The notes beneath the pieces are model-generated. The model made no database searches, had not been told where the DNA came from, and saw only the letters and a program-made list of their open reading frames with translations. From Chthoniobacterales bacterium (lineage in GTDB: Bacteria > Verrucomicrobiota > Verrucomicrobiia > Chthoniobacterales > JAATET01), in the NCBI GenBank assembly GCA_036569045.1, contig DATCRI010000037.1, positions 1 to 64,000 on the forward strand: DNA of 64,000 bases, read 5' to 3'. Made by a program: the position numbers and the translations under genes. Position 1 is the stretch's first letter; the number at the start of each line of letters is the position of its first letter. This document shows, piece after piece, positions 11,468-19,702 of the stretch.

Positions 11468-12088
11468 ATGCCGTGCACGCTCGAGCACGAGCTCAGACTG
11501 CATGCGGAGGGAATTTTCCCCGTCGCCGGAATCGATGAAGCCGGCCGGGGCCCCTTGGCCGGGCCGGTTGTCGCCGCCGCAGTCATTCTTCCGCCCAACT
11601 TCAAGGGCGACGGCCTCAACGACTCGAAGAAGCTCCCGACGAAGTCCCGCGACGAGCACTACGCACGCCTGATCGACACTCCCGGCGTCATCTGGGCGGT
11701 CGCGATTATCGAACCGGAGGTCATCGACCGACTGAACATCCTTCGCGCCACGCACCAGGCCATGCGCGAAGCCGTGGAATCTCTTTCGAGCCTCGCCGCC
11801 CATGCACTGATCGATGGCCTGCCCGTTCGCCCTTTTCCGGTCAACCACACCGCCCTCGTCGGCGGCGACGGGATCAGTCTTAGCGTAGCCGCCGCGAGCG
11901 TCGTCGCGAAGGTCACCCGTGACCGCCTGATGGATTCTCACGCTGCGGCCTGGCCGGAATACGGCTTCGAGCGCCACAAAGGCTATGCAACGCCCGAGCA
12001 CCTCGCTAGCCTCCGGCAGCATGGGCCCTGCCCGATTCATCGCCGCAGTTTTGCGCCCGTGGCGCAGCTTTCGCTCGCGCTGGATTAA
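11468..12088 (+). CDS. rnhB: Ribonuclease HII
   Basis: 206 residues. It cleaves RNA in RNA-DNA hybrids and removes misincorporated ribonucleotides. The metal-site residues are seen in AGIDEAGRGPLAGP (Asp23, Glu24) and ALIDGLPV, with the LNDSKKL and VAAASVVAKVTRDR motifs. ATG 11468 gives MPCTLEHELRLHAEG, a short helical leader of normal length. The last 68 bp overlap the start of yraN in another frame. Confidence 0.96.
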   Translation: MPCTLEHELRLHAEGIFPVAGIDEAGRGPLAGPVVAAAVILPPNFKGDGLNDSKKLPTKSRDEHYARLIDTPGVIWAVAIIEPEVIDRLNILRATHQAMREAVESLSSLAAHALIDGLPVRPFPVNHTALVGGDGISLSVAAASVVAKVTRDRLMDSHAAAWPEYGFERHKGYATPEHLASLRQHGPCPIHRRSFAPVAQLSLALD

Positions 12089-12470
12089 GCCCGACGCTCC
12101 CCACCTCGCCCTCGGACGACGCGGTGAACATCTCGCCGCCAGGCATCTCAAAAGCCTGGGTTACAAGTCGCTCTACCGAAATTTTCAGCCCGGCAAGGGC
12201 GGCGAGATCGATCTCGTTTGCCGCCATGGCGAGGTGCTTGTCTTCATCGAAGTGAAAACGCGCAGCGCGGAAATTTTTGGCCGCCCGTCCGATGCCGTGG
12301 ATCGCAACAAACGCCGTCGAATCGCCCGTGGCGCCATGATCTGGCTGCGCATGCTCGATATGCCCGACATCACTTTTCGCTTCGACATCGTCGAGGTGCT
12401 CATCGCGGAGCCACCCAAGATTCGCGTCATCGAAAACGCCTTCACCCTTCCGACGAACTACTATTACTGA
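12021..12470 (+). CDS. YraN/UPF0102 family endonuclease-like protein
   Basis: 149 residues of the UPF0102 (YraN) family, which has a restriction-endonuclease-like fold and is usually found next to rnhB. Signature motifs: LGRRGEHLAARHLKSLGY, GGEIDLVCRHGEVLVFIEVKTR (the D-ExK nuclease core) and VDRNKRRRIARGAMIWL. ATG 12021 gives MGPARFIAAVLRPW, somewhat longer than the usual N-terminus; the conserved domain starts about residue 26. The cellular role of the family is unsettled. Confidence 0.92.
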   Translation: MGPARFIAAVLRPWRSFRSRWIKPDAPHLALGRRGEHLAARHLKSLGYKSLYRNFQPGKGGEIDLVCRHGEVLVFIEVKTRSAEIFGRPSDAVDRNKRRRIARGAMIWLRMLDMPDITFRFDIVEVLIAEPPKIRVIENAFTLPTNYYY

Positions 12471-12491
12471 GAATCATCGGATCGACGAGCT

Positions 12492-12520
12492 TTGACCTCA
12501 ACCACGAGTTGCCGTATCGC
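12492..12520 (+). promoter_or_regulatory. Possible promoter of the Rrf2 gene, leaderless transcript
   Basis: TTGACC (12492-12497) and TATCGC (12515-12520) are separated by 17 bp. A start point about 7 nt downstream would coincide with the ATG at 12527. No Shine-Dalgarno-like sequence precedes that ATG, consistent with a leaderless mRNA. The -10 match is weak. Confidence 0.35.
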
Positions 12521-12526
12521 TAATGA

Positions 12527-12991
12527 ATGCAGCTCTCCATGCGCACCGATTATGCGCTACGCGCCCTCTTTTCGCTCGTCGAACACCATGGCCACCAGCC
12601 GATCCCGATCGCCGAGCTCGCCCGCCGCAATGATGTGCCCAAGCGCTTCCTCGAGCACATCATGCTCGACCTGAAGGAGCGCGGCTGGGTCTCCAGCCTC
12701 CCCGGAAAGCGGGGCGGCTACCTGCTCGCGAAAAGTCCCGAGCGCATCACCATGGGGGAAGTTGTCCGCCATTTCGACGGCTACCTTGCACCGATCGCCT
12801 GCGTCTCCGTCACCGACTACAAACGCTGCAGCCAGGAGCCTGTCTGCCGCTTCCGTCGCGTCATGCTCCAGGCGCGAAATCTTGTCGCCCGGCTGATGGA
12901 CGACACCACCCTCGCCGACGTCATGCGCGGCCTTCCCGTTACAGATCGAGAAGTCTCTTTCACCCAGGGAATCGACGGCGACGGCATCTGA
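12527..12991 (+). CDS. Rrf2-family transcriptional regulator with three cysteines
   Basis: 154 residues. The N-terminal winged helix (MRTDYALRALFSLVEH, IAELARRNDVPKRFLEHIMLDLKERGWVSSLPGKRGGY, given in pieces) is typical of Rrf2 proteins such as IscR, CymR and NsrR. Three cysteines at 92, 101 and 107 lie in the region that binds the Fe-S cluster in IscR and NsrR, though spacing (C-X8-C-X5-C) differs from IscR. Position directly before the sulfate/cysteine genes and two 17-bp palindromes downstream suggest it controls sulfur acquisition, as CymR does in Firmicutes. CymR lacks the cluster, so cysteine-synthase-linked sensing remains an alternative. Confidence 0.92.
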   Translation: MQLSMRTDYALRALFSLVEHHGHQPIPIAELARRNDVPKRFLEHIMLDLKERGWVSSLPGKRGGYLLAKSPERITMGEVVRHFDGYLAPIACVSVTDYKRCSQEPVCRFRRVMLQARNLVARLMDDTTLADVMRGLPVTDREVSFTQGIDGDGI

Positions 12992-13024
12992 TCCACAAAC
13001 CTTTTCACTCGGCTCTTTGGAATA

Positions 13025-13041
13025 ACGATTCTTTCAGTCGT
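13025..13041. promoter_or_regulatory. Operator-like palindrome, copy A
   Basis: ACGATT-CTTTC-AGTCGT, a 6-5-6 imperfect inverted repeat. With flanking bases it matches copy C at 23194-23210 in 21 of 24 positions (13023-13046 against 23192-23215). It lies 68 bp before the first sulfate-binding-protein gene and is a likely Rrf2 binding site. Confidence 0.65.
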
Positions 13042-13050
13042 TTTTATTTG

Positions 13051-13067
13051 ACGATCTTTTTAGTCGT
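13051..13067. promoter_or_regulatory. Operator-like palindrome, copy B
   Basis: ACGATC-TTTTT-AGTCGT, centred 26 bp after copy A and 42 bp before the ATG of the first sulfate-binding-protein gene. The AT-rich surrounding (TTTTTATTTGACG to TATTATTTT) suits a promoter that the two copies would straddle. Confidence 0.65.
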
Positions 13068-13108
13068 ATTATTTTCGCGACGTTGACCCAACTCGCTTCA
13101 AATCCGAT

Positions 13109-14110
13109 ATGAAAAGTTTTCTTCCATCCGCAGTAGCCGGAGTGTTGGCCCTTCTGACCACCGCTACCGCCGCCGAGACCACCATTCTCAATGTCTCGTA
13201 TGATCCCACCCGCGAGCTCTACGCCGATTACGATGCGGCCTTCGCAAAGCATTGGAAGGAGAAGTCCGGCGGCGACGTGAAAATCGATCAATCCCATGGA
13301 GGTTCTGGAAAACAGGCCCGAGCCGTGATCGACGGCCTGGAGGCCGACGTCGTCACCCTCGCCCTCGCCTACGACATCGACGCCATCGCCACGAAGGGGA
13401 AACTTCTCCCCGGCGATTGGCAGAAGCGCCTCCCGCACAATAGCTCCCCCTACACCTCGACGATCGTCTTCCTCGTTCGAAAGGGGAATCCGAAGGGCAT
13501 CAAGGACTGGCCCGATCTCGTGAAGGAAGGCGTCGAAGTGATCACGCCGAATCCGAAGACTTCCGGCGGCGCCCGCTGGAACTACCTCGCCGCCTGGGCC
13601 GATGCGCTTCAGAAAAACGGCGGTGATGAGGCGAAGGCGAAGGCCTTCGTCGCCGATCTCTTCAAGCACGTCCCGGTTCTCGACTCCGGTGCGCGCGGCT
13701 CCACGGTAACCTTCACCGAGCGTGGCATCGGCGATGTCCTCCTCGCGTGGGAGAACGAAGCCTACCTCGCCCTCAAGGAAAAGCCGGATCAGTTCGAGAT
13801 CGTCACCCCTCCGCTCAGCATCCTCGCCGAGCCACCTGTCGCCATCGTCGACAAGATCGTCGACAAGCGCGGCACCCGCGAGGTTGCCACGGAATATTTG
13901 AATTATCTCTACAGCGACGAAGGCCAGGACATCGCCGGCAAGCACTTCTACCGCCCGACGGGCGAGGCCGCGAAGAAAAAATACGCGAGCCAGTTTGCCG
14001 ACACGAAACTTGTGACGATCGACGGTGCGTTCGGCGGCTGGACCAAGGCCCAGGCCACGCATTTCGCCGACGGCGGTGTCTTTGATCAGATCTACCAGCC
14101 CACCCGCTGA
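13109..14110 (+). CDS. Sulfate/thiosulfate ABC transporter substrate-binding protein (first copy)
   Basis: 333 residues with a signal peptide (residues 1-21, [21 protein letters not shown]). It is a periplasmic binding protein of the Sbp/CysP family. Family motifs are LLNVSYD-type ([17 protein letters not shown]), [56 protein letters not shown] and [21 protein letters not shown]. It delivers sulfate or thiosulfate to the CysTWA complex encoded downstream. It is the first gene after the operator pair, with cysK 4 bp downstream. The second copy at 15160 is clearly homologous but diverged. Confidence 0.95.
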   Translation: MKSFLPSAVAGVLALLTTATAAETTILNVSYDPTRELYADYDAAFAKHWKEKSGGDVKIDQSHGGSGKQARAVIDGLEADVVTLALAYDIDAIATKGKLLPGDWQKRLPHNSSPYTSTIVFLVRKGNPKGIKDWPDLVKEGVEVITPNPKTSGGARWNYLAAWADALQKNGGDEAKAKAFVADLFKHVPVLDSGARGSTVTFTERGIGDVLLAWENEAYLALKEKPDQFEIVTPPLSILAEPPVAIVDKIVDKRGTREVATEYLNYLYSDEGQDIAGKHFYRPTGEAAKKKYASQFADTKLVTIDGAFGGWTKAQATHFADGGVFDQIYQPTR

Positions 14111-14114
14111 TCCC

Positions 14115-15089
14115 ATGGCCTACTTCGACAATGTCGTCACGAGCGTCGGGAAGACGCCTCTCATCCGCCTCAATCGCATCGCCGCCGGCTCGCCAGCGAC
14201 GATCGCGATCAAGGGCGAGTTCTCGAATCCGCTCGGCAGCGTGAAGGATCGCATCGGCGCCGCGATGATCGAGGCGGCCGAGAAGGACGGCCTCCTGAAG
14301 CCCGGCACCACGATCATCGAGCCCACCTCGGGAAACACCGGCATCGCCCTTGCCTTTGTGGCCGCAGCGAAAGGCTACGATCTCATCCTCACCATGCCCG
14401 AGAGCATGAGCCTCGAGCGCCGCACGCTTCTCGCGATGCTCGGGGCAAAACTCGTGCTCACACCCGCCGCGGAAGGTATGAAAGGCGCCATCGCCCGCGC
14501 GGAGCAACTCCATGCCGAGACGCCGAACTCCTGGATTCCCCAGCAATTCAACAATCCCGCGAACCCCGAGGCGCACCGCCGCACGACAGCCGAGGAAATC
14601 TGGGCCGACACCGAAGGCCAGGTGGATGCCATCGTTTCCGCGGTCGGCACCGGCGGCACCATCACCGGCGTCAGCGAAGTCATCAAGGCTCGCAAGCCAG
14701 GCTTTGTCGCCGTCGCGGTCGAGCCGAAGGATTCGCCCGTGATTTCCCAGACGCGTGCCGGCCAGCCCGTGAAGCCCGGGCCGCACAAGATCCAGGGCAC
14801 CGGCGCCGGGTTCGTGCCGAAAAACCTGAACGTCGCCATTCTCGATGACGTCATCACCGTCAGCAACGAGGACGCCATCGACACCGCGCGCCGTCTCGCC
14901 ATCGAGGAAGGCATCCTCGCCGGCATCTCGACCGGTGCCAATGTCTGGGCGGCCCTCCAACTCGCGCAGCGGCCAGAGTTCGCGGGGAAATTGATCGTCA
15001 CGATCGGCTGTAGCACCGGCGAGCGCTATCTCAGCACCGCCCTCGCCGAGAAGGCCAGGAACGACCTTCTCGCCGTCCAACCTGACTGA
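14115..15089 (+). CDS. cysK: Cysteine synthase (O-acetylserine sulfhydrylase)
   Basis: 324-residue PLP enzyme that makes cysteine from O-acetylserine and sulfide. PLP Lys44 is in [11 protein letters not shown]. The [12 protein letters not shown] and [14 protein letters not shown] motifs and [11 protein letters not shown] are typical CysK. ATG 14115 ([19 protein letters not shown]) gives the normal start. It lies between the two sulfate-binding-protein genes, tying assimilation directly to uptake. Homology to CysM is also possible, but the motif set and length favour CysK. Confidence 0.96.
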   Translation: MAYFDNVVTSVGKTPLIRLNRIAAGSPATIAIKGEFSNPLGSVKDRIGAAMIEAAEKDGLLKPGTTIIEPTSGNTGIALAFVAAAKGYDLILTMPESMSLERRTLLAMLGAKLVLTPAAEGMKGAIARAEQLHAETPNSWIPQQFNNPANPEAHRRTTAEEIWADTEGQVDAIVSAVGTGGTITGVSEVIKARKPGFVAVAVEPKDSPVISQTRAGQPVKPGPHKIQGTGAGFVPKNLNVAILDDVITVSNEDAIDTARRLAIEEGILAGISTGANVWAALQLAQRPEFAGKLIVTIGCSTGERYLSTALAEKARNDLLAVQPD

Positions 15090-15124
15090 CACCCACACTC
15101 GAACTCCATTCGAAATCAGCCGGG

Positions 15125-15148
15125 GGCCCGGGCCGCAAGGTCCGGGCC
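15125..15148 (+). other. GNRA-capped hairpin before the second sulfate-binding-protein gene
   Basis: A 10-bp GC-rich stem, GGCCCGGGCC with GGTCCGGGCC and one G-U pair, is closed by a GCAA tetraloop. It ends 11 nt before the ATG at 15160, so in the mRNA it would overlap the ribosome-binding region. No T-tract follows. It could stabilise the mRNA or set translation of the second binding protein. Confidence 0.6.
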
Positions 15149-15159
15149 TCCTTCCACCA

Positions 15160-16134
15160 ATGAAGATTCTTTTTGCCACTCTCGCCCTCGCCGCCGCGAC
15201 CGCCCTGCACGCTGCGCCGACTACGCTCCTGAACGTCTCTTACGACGTCACCCGCGAATTCTACAAAGATTACGACGACGCCTTCACGAAGCACTGGAAG
15301 GCCGACAAAAACACCGACATCACCATCGAACAATCCCACGCCGGCTCCAGCAAACAGGCCCGCGCCGTCGTCGACGGCCTCCAGGCCGATGTCGTGACGA
15401 TGAATCAGGACACCGACATCGACCTCATCGCGAAGGCCGGCCTCATCGCCCCCGACTGGCGCACGCGCCTGCCCGACCACGCCGCACCCTACACCTCGAC
15501 GATCGTTTTTCTCGTCCGCAAGGGGAATCCCAAAGGCATCGAGGACTGGTCCGACCTCGTCGAGCCCGGCGTCGAGATCATCATCCCGAATCCCAAGACC
15601 TCCGGCAACGGCCGCTACAGCTACCTCGCCGCCTGGGCCTACGCGAAGGCGGCCGGCAAGGATCCGCAGGAGTTCGTCGCCGCGCTTTTCAAGAATGTGC
15701 CCGTGCTGCCCGCCGGCGGTCGCGACGCCACCAGCACCTTTGTCCAGCGCGGCGTCGGCGACGTGCTGCTCACTTTCGAAAGCGAGACGCTCCAGATCGC
15801 CCGCGTCTTCAGCCCGAACGACTATGACATCGTCACCCCGTCTTCCAGCATCCTCGCCGAATCGCCCGTGAGCGTGGTCGACAAAGTCGTCGACAAACGC
15901 GGCACTCGCGAAGTCGCAACCGAGTATCTCAAATACCTCTGGTCTCACGAAGGCCAGCAACTTGCCGTAAAATATTTCTTCCGGCCACGCGAGGAATCGC
16001 TGCTCACGGCAAACGCGAAACTCTTCCCCGCGTTGAAACTTTACACCATCGACGAAGTCTTCGGCGGCTGGAGCGAGGCGCAAAAGCACTTCAAGGACGG
16101 CGGCACCTTCGACGCCATCTATCAACCCCGCTAA
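15160..16134 (+). CDS. Sulfate/thiosulfate ABC transporter substrate-binding protein (second copy)
   Basis: 324 residues with a signal peptide (MKILFATLALAAATALHA). Same family and motif order as the first copy: [73 protein letters not shown] and FFRPREES. Divergence from copy one in the loop after residue 70 (TMNQDTDIDLIAKAG against [15 protein letters not shown]), near the anion pocket, hints at different affinity or a sulfate versus thiosulfate preference; that is inference. The M14-like gene follows after 4 bp. Confidence 0.95.
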   Translation: MKILFATLALAAATALHAAPTTLLNVSYDVTREFYKDYDDAFTKHWKADKNTDITIEQSHAGSSKQARAVVDGLQADVVTMNQDTDIDLIAKAGLIAPDWRTRLPDHAAPYTSTIVFLVRKGNPKGIEDWSDLVEPGVEIIIPNPKTSGNGRYSYLAAWAYAKAAGKDPQEFVAALFKNVPVLPAGGRDATSTFVQRGVGDVLLTFESETLQIARVFSPNDYDIVTPSSSILAESPVSVVDKVVDKRGTREVATEYLKYLWSHEGQQLAVKYFFRPREESLLTANAKLFPALKLYTIDEVFGGWSEAQKHFKDGGTFDAIYQPR

Positions 16135-16138
16135 CGCC

Positions 16139-16951
16139 ATGTCTCGCGTCGTGACAACCCATCGCCTCCGCGAGCGCCGCAGCGTGCGCGAACTCATCCG
16201 CCCGCTCGAGGAGCTGGCGCACGGTTCACAGCATCTCTTCACCGCTCCTCTCGAGCTCACCGGGAGTGCGGGGGAACGCGTCATCGTGCCCCGCTTTCTC
16301 TTCGCCGGCCCCGGCTCCGGCGGGGCCAGTTTTCTGCGGCTCGGCATCTTCGGAGGTCTCCACGGCGACGAGGAATCCAGTGCCGTCGGCGCCGTCGCGT
16401 TCCTCGAAAAGCTGCATCGCGATCCCGAGCTCGCCCGCGGCTACGAGCTCTTCGTCTACCCGGTCTGCAATCCCACCGGCTATGCCGACGACACCCGCTG
16501 GTCACGCAACGGCGTCGACCTCAACCGCCAGTTCTGGCGTGACTCCGGCGAGCCCGAGATCGTGCTGCTCGAGCGCCAGCTCGTGAATCTCGCCTTCGAC
16601 GGCATTATCTCGCTGCATTCCGACGACACCAGCAACGGCCTCTACGGCTTCGTCAAAGGCCACGCCCTCACCCGTCACGTGCTCGAGCCGGCCCTCGCCC
16701 GCGCCTCCGCCATTCTGCCGCGCAACTTCGACAAGAGCATCGACAACTTTCAGGCCAACGAAGGCATCATCGAGACCGGTTACCCCGGCGTTCTCAGCGC
16801 GCCGCCCGCGCAGCATCCCCGCCCGCTCGAGATCGTCTTCGAAACCCCGCAACTCTCTCCGTTGCCCGAACAGATCGAAGCTCACCTCCTCGCCTTGGAG
16901 GAAATTTTGCTTCGCTTTCGCGCGGTAATTTCAGAAGGTCAATCGATCTAG
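16139..16951 (+). CDS. M14 / succinylglutamate desuccinylase-aspartoacylase-like zinc hydrolase
   Basis: 270 residues. Zinc-ligand pattern of the M14 family is visible: His75 and Glu78 in GGLHGDEES, His160 in ISLHSDDTS, plus NPTGY, RNGVDLNRQFW and a candidate catalytic Glu235 in LEIVFETPQ. These enzymes cleave amide bonds of N-acyl amino acids or C-terminal residues. There is no signal peptide, so it is cytoplasmic. It is set inside the sulfate operon, 4 bp after the second binding protein and 7 bp before cysT, which suggests a substrate linked to sulfur or cysteine metabolism; the actual substrate is unknown. Confidence 0.82.
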   Translation: MSRVVTTHRLRERRSVRELIRPLEELAHGSQHLFTAPLELTGSAGERVIVPRFLFAGPGSGGASFLRLGIFGGLHGDEESSAVGAVAFLEKLHRDPELARGYELFVYPVCNPTGYADDTRWSRNGVDLNRQFWRDSGEPEIVLLERQLVNLAFDGIISLHSDDTSNGLYGFVKGHALTRHVLEPALARASAILPRNFDKSIDNFQANEGIIETGYPGVLSAPPAQHPRPLEIVFETPQLSPLPEQIEAHLLALEEILLRFRAVISEGQSI

Positions 16952-16958
16952 TCGTCAT

Positions 16959-17927
16959 TTGAAACGATTCACCCTTCCCGGATTTGGCCCCACGCTCGGA
17001 TACACCCTGGTGTATCTCACGCTTATCGTTCTCATTCCGCTGAGCGCGCTGTTTGTGAAGACACAATCCGGCGGCTGGGCGCATTTCTGGCAATCGATCT
17101 CGTCTCCGCAGGTTGTCGCCTCCTACAAGGTCAGCTTTGGCCTTTCGCTCATCGCCGCGCTCATCAACGGAGTCTTCGGCGTGCTTGCCGCCTGGGTGCT
17201 CGTCCGCTACCGCTTCCCCGGTCGTCGTTTCCTCGACGCCATCGTCGACCTGCCTTTTGCGCTGCCCACCGCTGTCGCCGGCATCGCGCTCACCACGCTC
17301 TACGCGCCGAACGAATGGATCGGCCAGTTCTTTGCATTCAACGCCCACTGGACCTCCGGAAATACGACCCTCGGCGCCTGGATCAATACCGCGCTGCCGC
17401 CTCCGCCGGGCGCCTGGATCGCTCCCGGCACGGCTCTCGGCGACTGGCTCGCCAGCCAGAGCTGGGCAAAACCATTCCTCGGCCGCACCGGTCTCAAGAT
17501 CGCCTACAGCCAGATCGGCATCCTCATCGCCCTCACCTTCATCGGCCTGCCGTTCGTCGTCCGCACCGTCCAGCCCGTGATTCAGGACCTCTCGCTCGAT
17601 GTCGAGGAAGCCGCCGCCTGTCTCGGCGCCACGCGTTTCCAGACATTCACCCGCGTCGTGCTGCCAGGCCTGCTGCCGTCCATCCTTACCGGCGTCACGC
17701 TTGCCTACGGCCGCGCCGTCGGAGAATACGGCTCCGTCGTCTTCATTTCGGGGAACATCCCCTTCCAAACGCAGATCACGCCCATGCTGATCATCTCGAA
17801 GCTCGAGGACTACGACTACAGTGGCGCCGCCGGCATCGGCTTCGTCATGCTTGTCGCCTCCTTTGCGATTCTTCTCCTCTGCAACGGCTTCCAGGCCTGG
17901 GACAACCGCCGCAAAGGCGTCGCCTGA
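16959..17927 (+). CDS. cysT: Sulfate ABC transporter permease CysT
   Basis: 322 residues starting at TTG ([20 protein letters not shown]), with no better ATG. It is an inner-membrane permease with about six membrane spans. The EAA loop [28 protein letters not shown] (in pieces) contacts Cys[19 protein letters not shown] and [19 protein letters not shown] are CysT/CysU signatures. A periplasmic insertion of about 40 residues ([26 protein letters not shown], split) is longer than in E. coli. cysW follows after 9 bp. Confidence 0.95.
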   Translation: MKRFTLPGFGPTLGYTLVYLTLIVLIPLSALFVKTQSGGWAHFWQSISSPQVVASYKVSFGLSLIAALINGVFGVLAAWVLVRYRFPGRRFLDAIVDLPFALPTAVAGIALTTLYAPNEWIGQFFAFNAHWTSGNTTLGAWINTALPPPPGAWIAPGTALGDWLASQSWAKPFLGRTGLKIAYSQIGILIALTFIGLPFVVRTVQPVIQDLSLDVEEAAACLGATRFQTFTRVVLPGLLPSILTGVTLAYGRAVGEYGSVVFISGNIPFQTQITPMLIISKLEDYDYSGAAGIGFVMLVASFAILLLCNGFQAWDNRRKGVA

Positions 17928-17936
17928 TCCACGAAC

Positions 17937-18845
17937 ATGGCCGGAGCCGCGTCCACATTCCCCACCACCGCCCGCGTCGAGCAGCCCGCCCGCGCGACCG
18001 CCGAGCCCTTCCTGCTGCGCACCGTTCTCATCGGCATCGTCTTTGTCTTCTTCGCGCTCTTCCTGTTCCTCCCGCTCGTCGTCGTGTTCAAGGAAGCCTT
18101 CGCGAAAGGCCTGCCCGTGTTCCTCTCCGTCTTCCAGGACAGCGCCACCGCCAGCGCGGTGAAACTCACGCTGCTCGCCGCGAGCATCGCCGTGCCGCTC
18201 AATACCATTTTCGGCATCACCGCCGCGTGGGCCCTCACCCGCTTCGACTTCCGCGGCCGCTCGCTCATCATCACGCTCATCGACCTGCCGCTCTGGATTT
18301 CCCCGGTGGTCGGCGGCCTCATCTACGTGCTCGTCTTTGGCGGACAGGGCTGGTTCGGCCCGTGGTTCATCGACCACGACATCCGCATCATCTTCGCCGT
18401 GCCCGGCATCGCCCTCGCCACGATTTTCGTGACATTTCCCTTCGTCGCCCGCGGCCTCATTCCCCTCATGCAGGCCCAGGGCACCAAGGAAGAGGAAGCC
18501 GCCCTCAGTCTCGGCGCGAACGGCTGGCAGATCTTCTGGCGCGTCACCCTCCCGAAGATCAAATGGGGCCTGCTCTACGGCATCATCCTCTGCAACGCCC
18601 GCGCCATGGGCGAATTCGGCGCTGTCTCCGTCGTTTCCGGCCACATTCGCGGCAAGACGAACACCATCCCGCTCCACATCGAAATCCTCTACCAGGAATA
18701 CCAGTTCGCCGCCGCGTTTGCCGTCGCCTCCGTGCTCTGCATCCTTGCGCTCCTCACCCTGGTCATCAAAACCTACGCCGAGTGGCAGGCGGAAAGGCAA
18801 CTTGCCGAAGCCGCGCAAACCACCGATTTTCCGAAGAAGCCATGA
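17937..18845 (+). CDS. cysW: Sulfate ABC transporter permease CysW
   Basis: 302 residues with about six membrane spans; the partner of CysT in the sulfate channel. The N-terminal 30 residues are Ala/Thr-rich and cytoplasmic. Signatures: [19 protein letters not shown], the EAA loop [22 protein letters not shown] (in parts), [22 protein letters not shown] and [14 protein letters not shown]. The stop overlaps the cysA start by 4 bp, indicating translational coupling. Confidence 0.95.
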   Translation: MAGAASTFPTTARVEQPARATAEPFLLRTVLIGIVFVFFALFLFLPLVVVFKEAFAKGLPVFLSVFQDSATASAVKLTLLAASIAVPLNTIFGITAAWALTRFDFRGRSLIITLIDLPLWISPVVGGLIYVLVFGGQGWFGPWFIDHDIRIIFAVPGIALATIFVTFPFVARGLIPLMQAQGTKEEEAALSLGANGWQIFWRVTLPKIKWGLLYGIILCNARAMGEFGAVSVVSGHIRGKTNTIPLHIEILYQEYQFAAAFAVASVLCILALLTLVIKTYAEWQAERQLAEAAQTTDFPKKP

Positions 18846-19609
18846 GCATCGAAGTCCGCGAGATCAGCAAGAAATTCTCGAAGTATCCGGCTCTCGACGA
18901 CGTCAGCCTCAAGATCGAGACGGGTGAACTCATCGCTCTGCTCGGCCCCAGTGGCTCCGGCAAGACCACGCTCCTGCGCATCATCGCCGGCCTCGAATTT
19001 CCCGACGACAACCGCAGTCGCGTCCTCTTCGACGGCGCCGACGTCACCCAGCTCACCGCCTACAAGCGCCACGCCGGCTTTGTCTTCCAGCACTACGCGC
19101 TCTTCAGCCACATGAGCGTCTTCGAGAATGTCGCCTTCGGCCTGCGCGTCCAGAAAAGCCGCGTCCGTCCATCGAAGGAGGCCATCCGCACCCGCGTGAT
19201 GGAGCTCCTCGACGCCGTCCAGCTCTCCGGCTTCGAAAAACGCCTGCCCAGCCAGCTTTCCGGCGGCCAGCGCCAGCGCGTCGCCTTCGCCCGCGCCCTC
19301 GCCATCGAGCCGCAGGTCCTCCTGCTCGATGAACCCTTCGGCGCTCTCGACACGAAGGTCCGCAAGGAACTCCGCCGCTGGCTTCGCGAATTTCAGGACC
19401 GCATCAAGCTCACGACCCTCTTCGTCACCCACGACCAGGACGAAGCCTTCGAAGTCGCCGACCGCGTCGTCCTCATCGAAAAAGGCCGCATCCAGCAGGT
19501 CGGCACGCCGCAGGAAGTCCGCCAAGCCCCGGCAAATCGTTTCGTCGCCGAGTTCCTCGACCTCCCGTGGGAGCCGGCGCCGGCGACCGACGCCGCCGTT
19601 CCGGCCTGA
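18842..19609 (+). CDS. cysA: Sulfate ABC transporter ATP-binding protein CysA (short form)
   Basis: 255-residue ATPase with Walker [11 protein letters not shown]-loop FVFQHYALF, signature [15 protein letters not shown], Walker [13 protein letters not shown] and H-loop [29 protein letters not shown] is the normal CysA start. It ends soon after the nucleotide-binding domain ([14 protein letters not shown]), so the C-terminal TOBE/regulatory domain of about 100 residues found in E. coli CysA is missing. Regulation through that domain is therefore absent. The stop is followed by 93 bp before the SLC13 permease. Confidence 0.95.
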   Translation: MSIEVREISKKFSKYPALDDVSLKIETGELIALLGPSGSGKTTLLRIIAGLEFPDDNRSRVLFDGADVTQLTAYKRHAGFVFQHYALFSHMSVFENVAFGLRVQKSRVRPSKEAIRTRVMELLDAVQLSGFEKRLPSQLSGGQRQRVAFARALAIEPQVLLLDEPFGALDTKVRKELRRWLREFQDRIKLTTLFVTHDQDEAFEVADRVVLIEKGRIQQVGTPQEVRQAPANRFVAEFLDLPWEPAPATDAAVPA

Positions 19610-19702
19610 CATCGGAAATCCCTCCCGCCGCCGGAAAAAAGTCGCGCTGGCCGGGCGCTGGGAAAGGTGGTTACCTCGCCACCCTTCCACGACGCTCGTG
19701 CC

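Noticed and set aside
16945-16970. AGTCGT and ACGATT half-sites near the cysT start
   Set aside because: They point outward (AGTCGT-N8-ACGATT) and neither has its partner at the 5-bp spacing of the three operator copies, so I treat them as chance.
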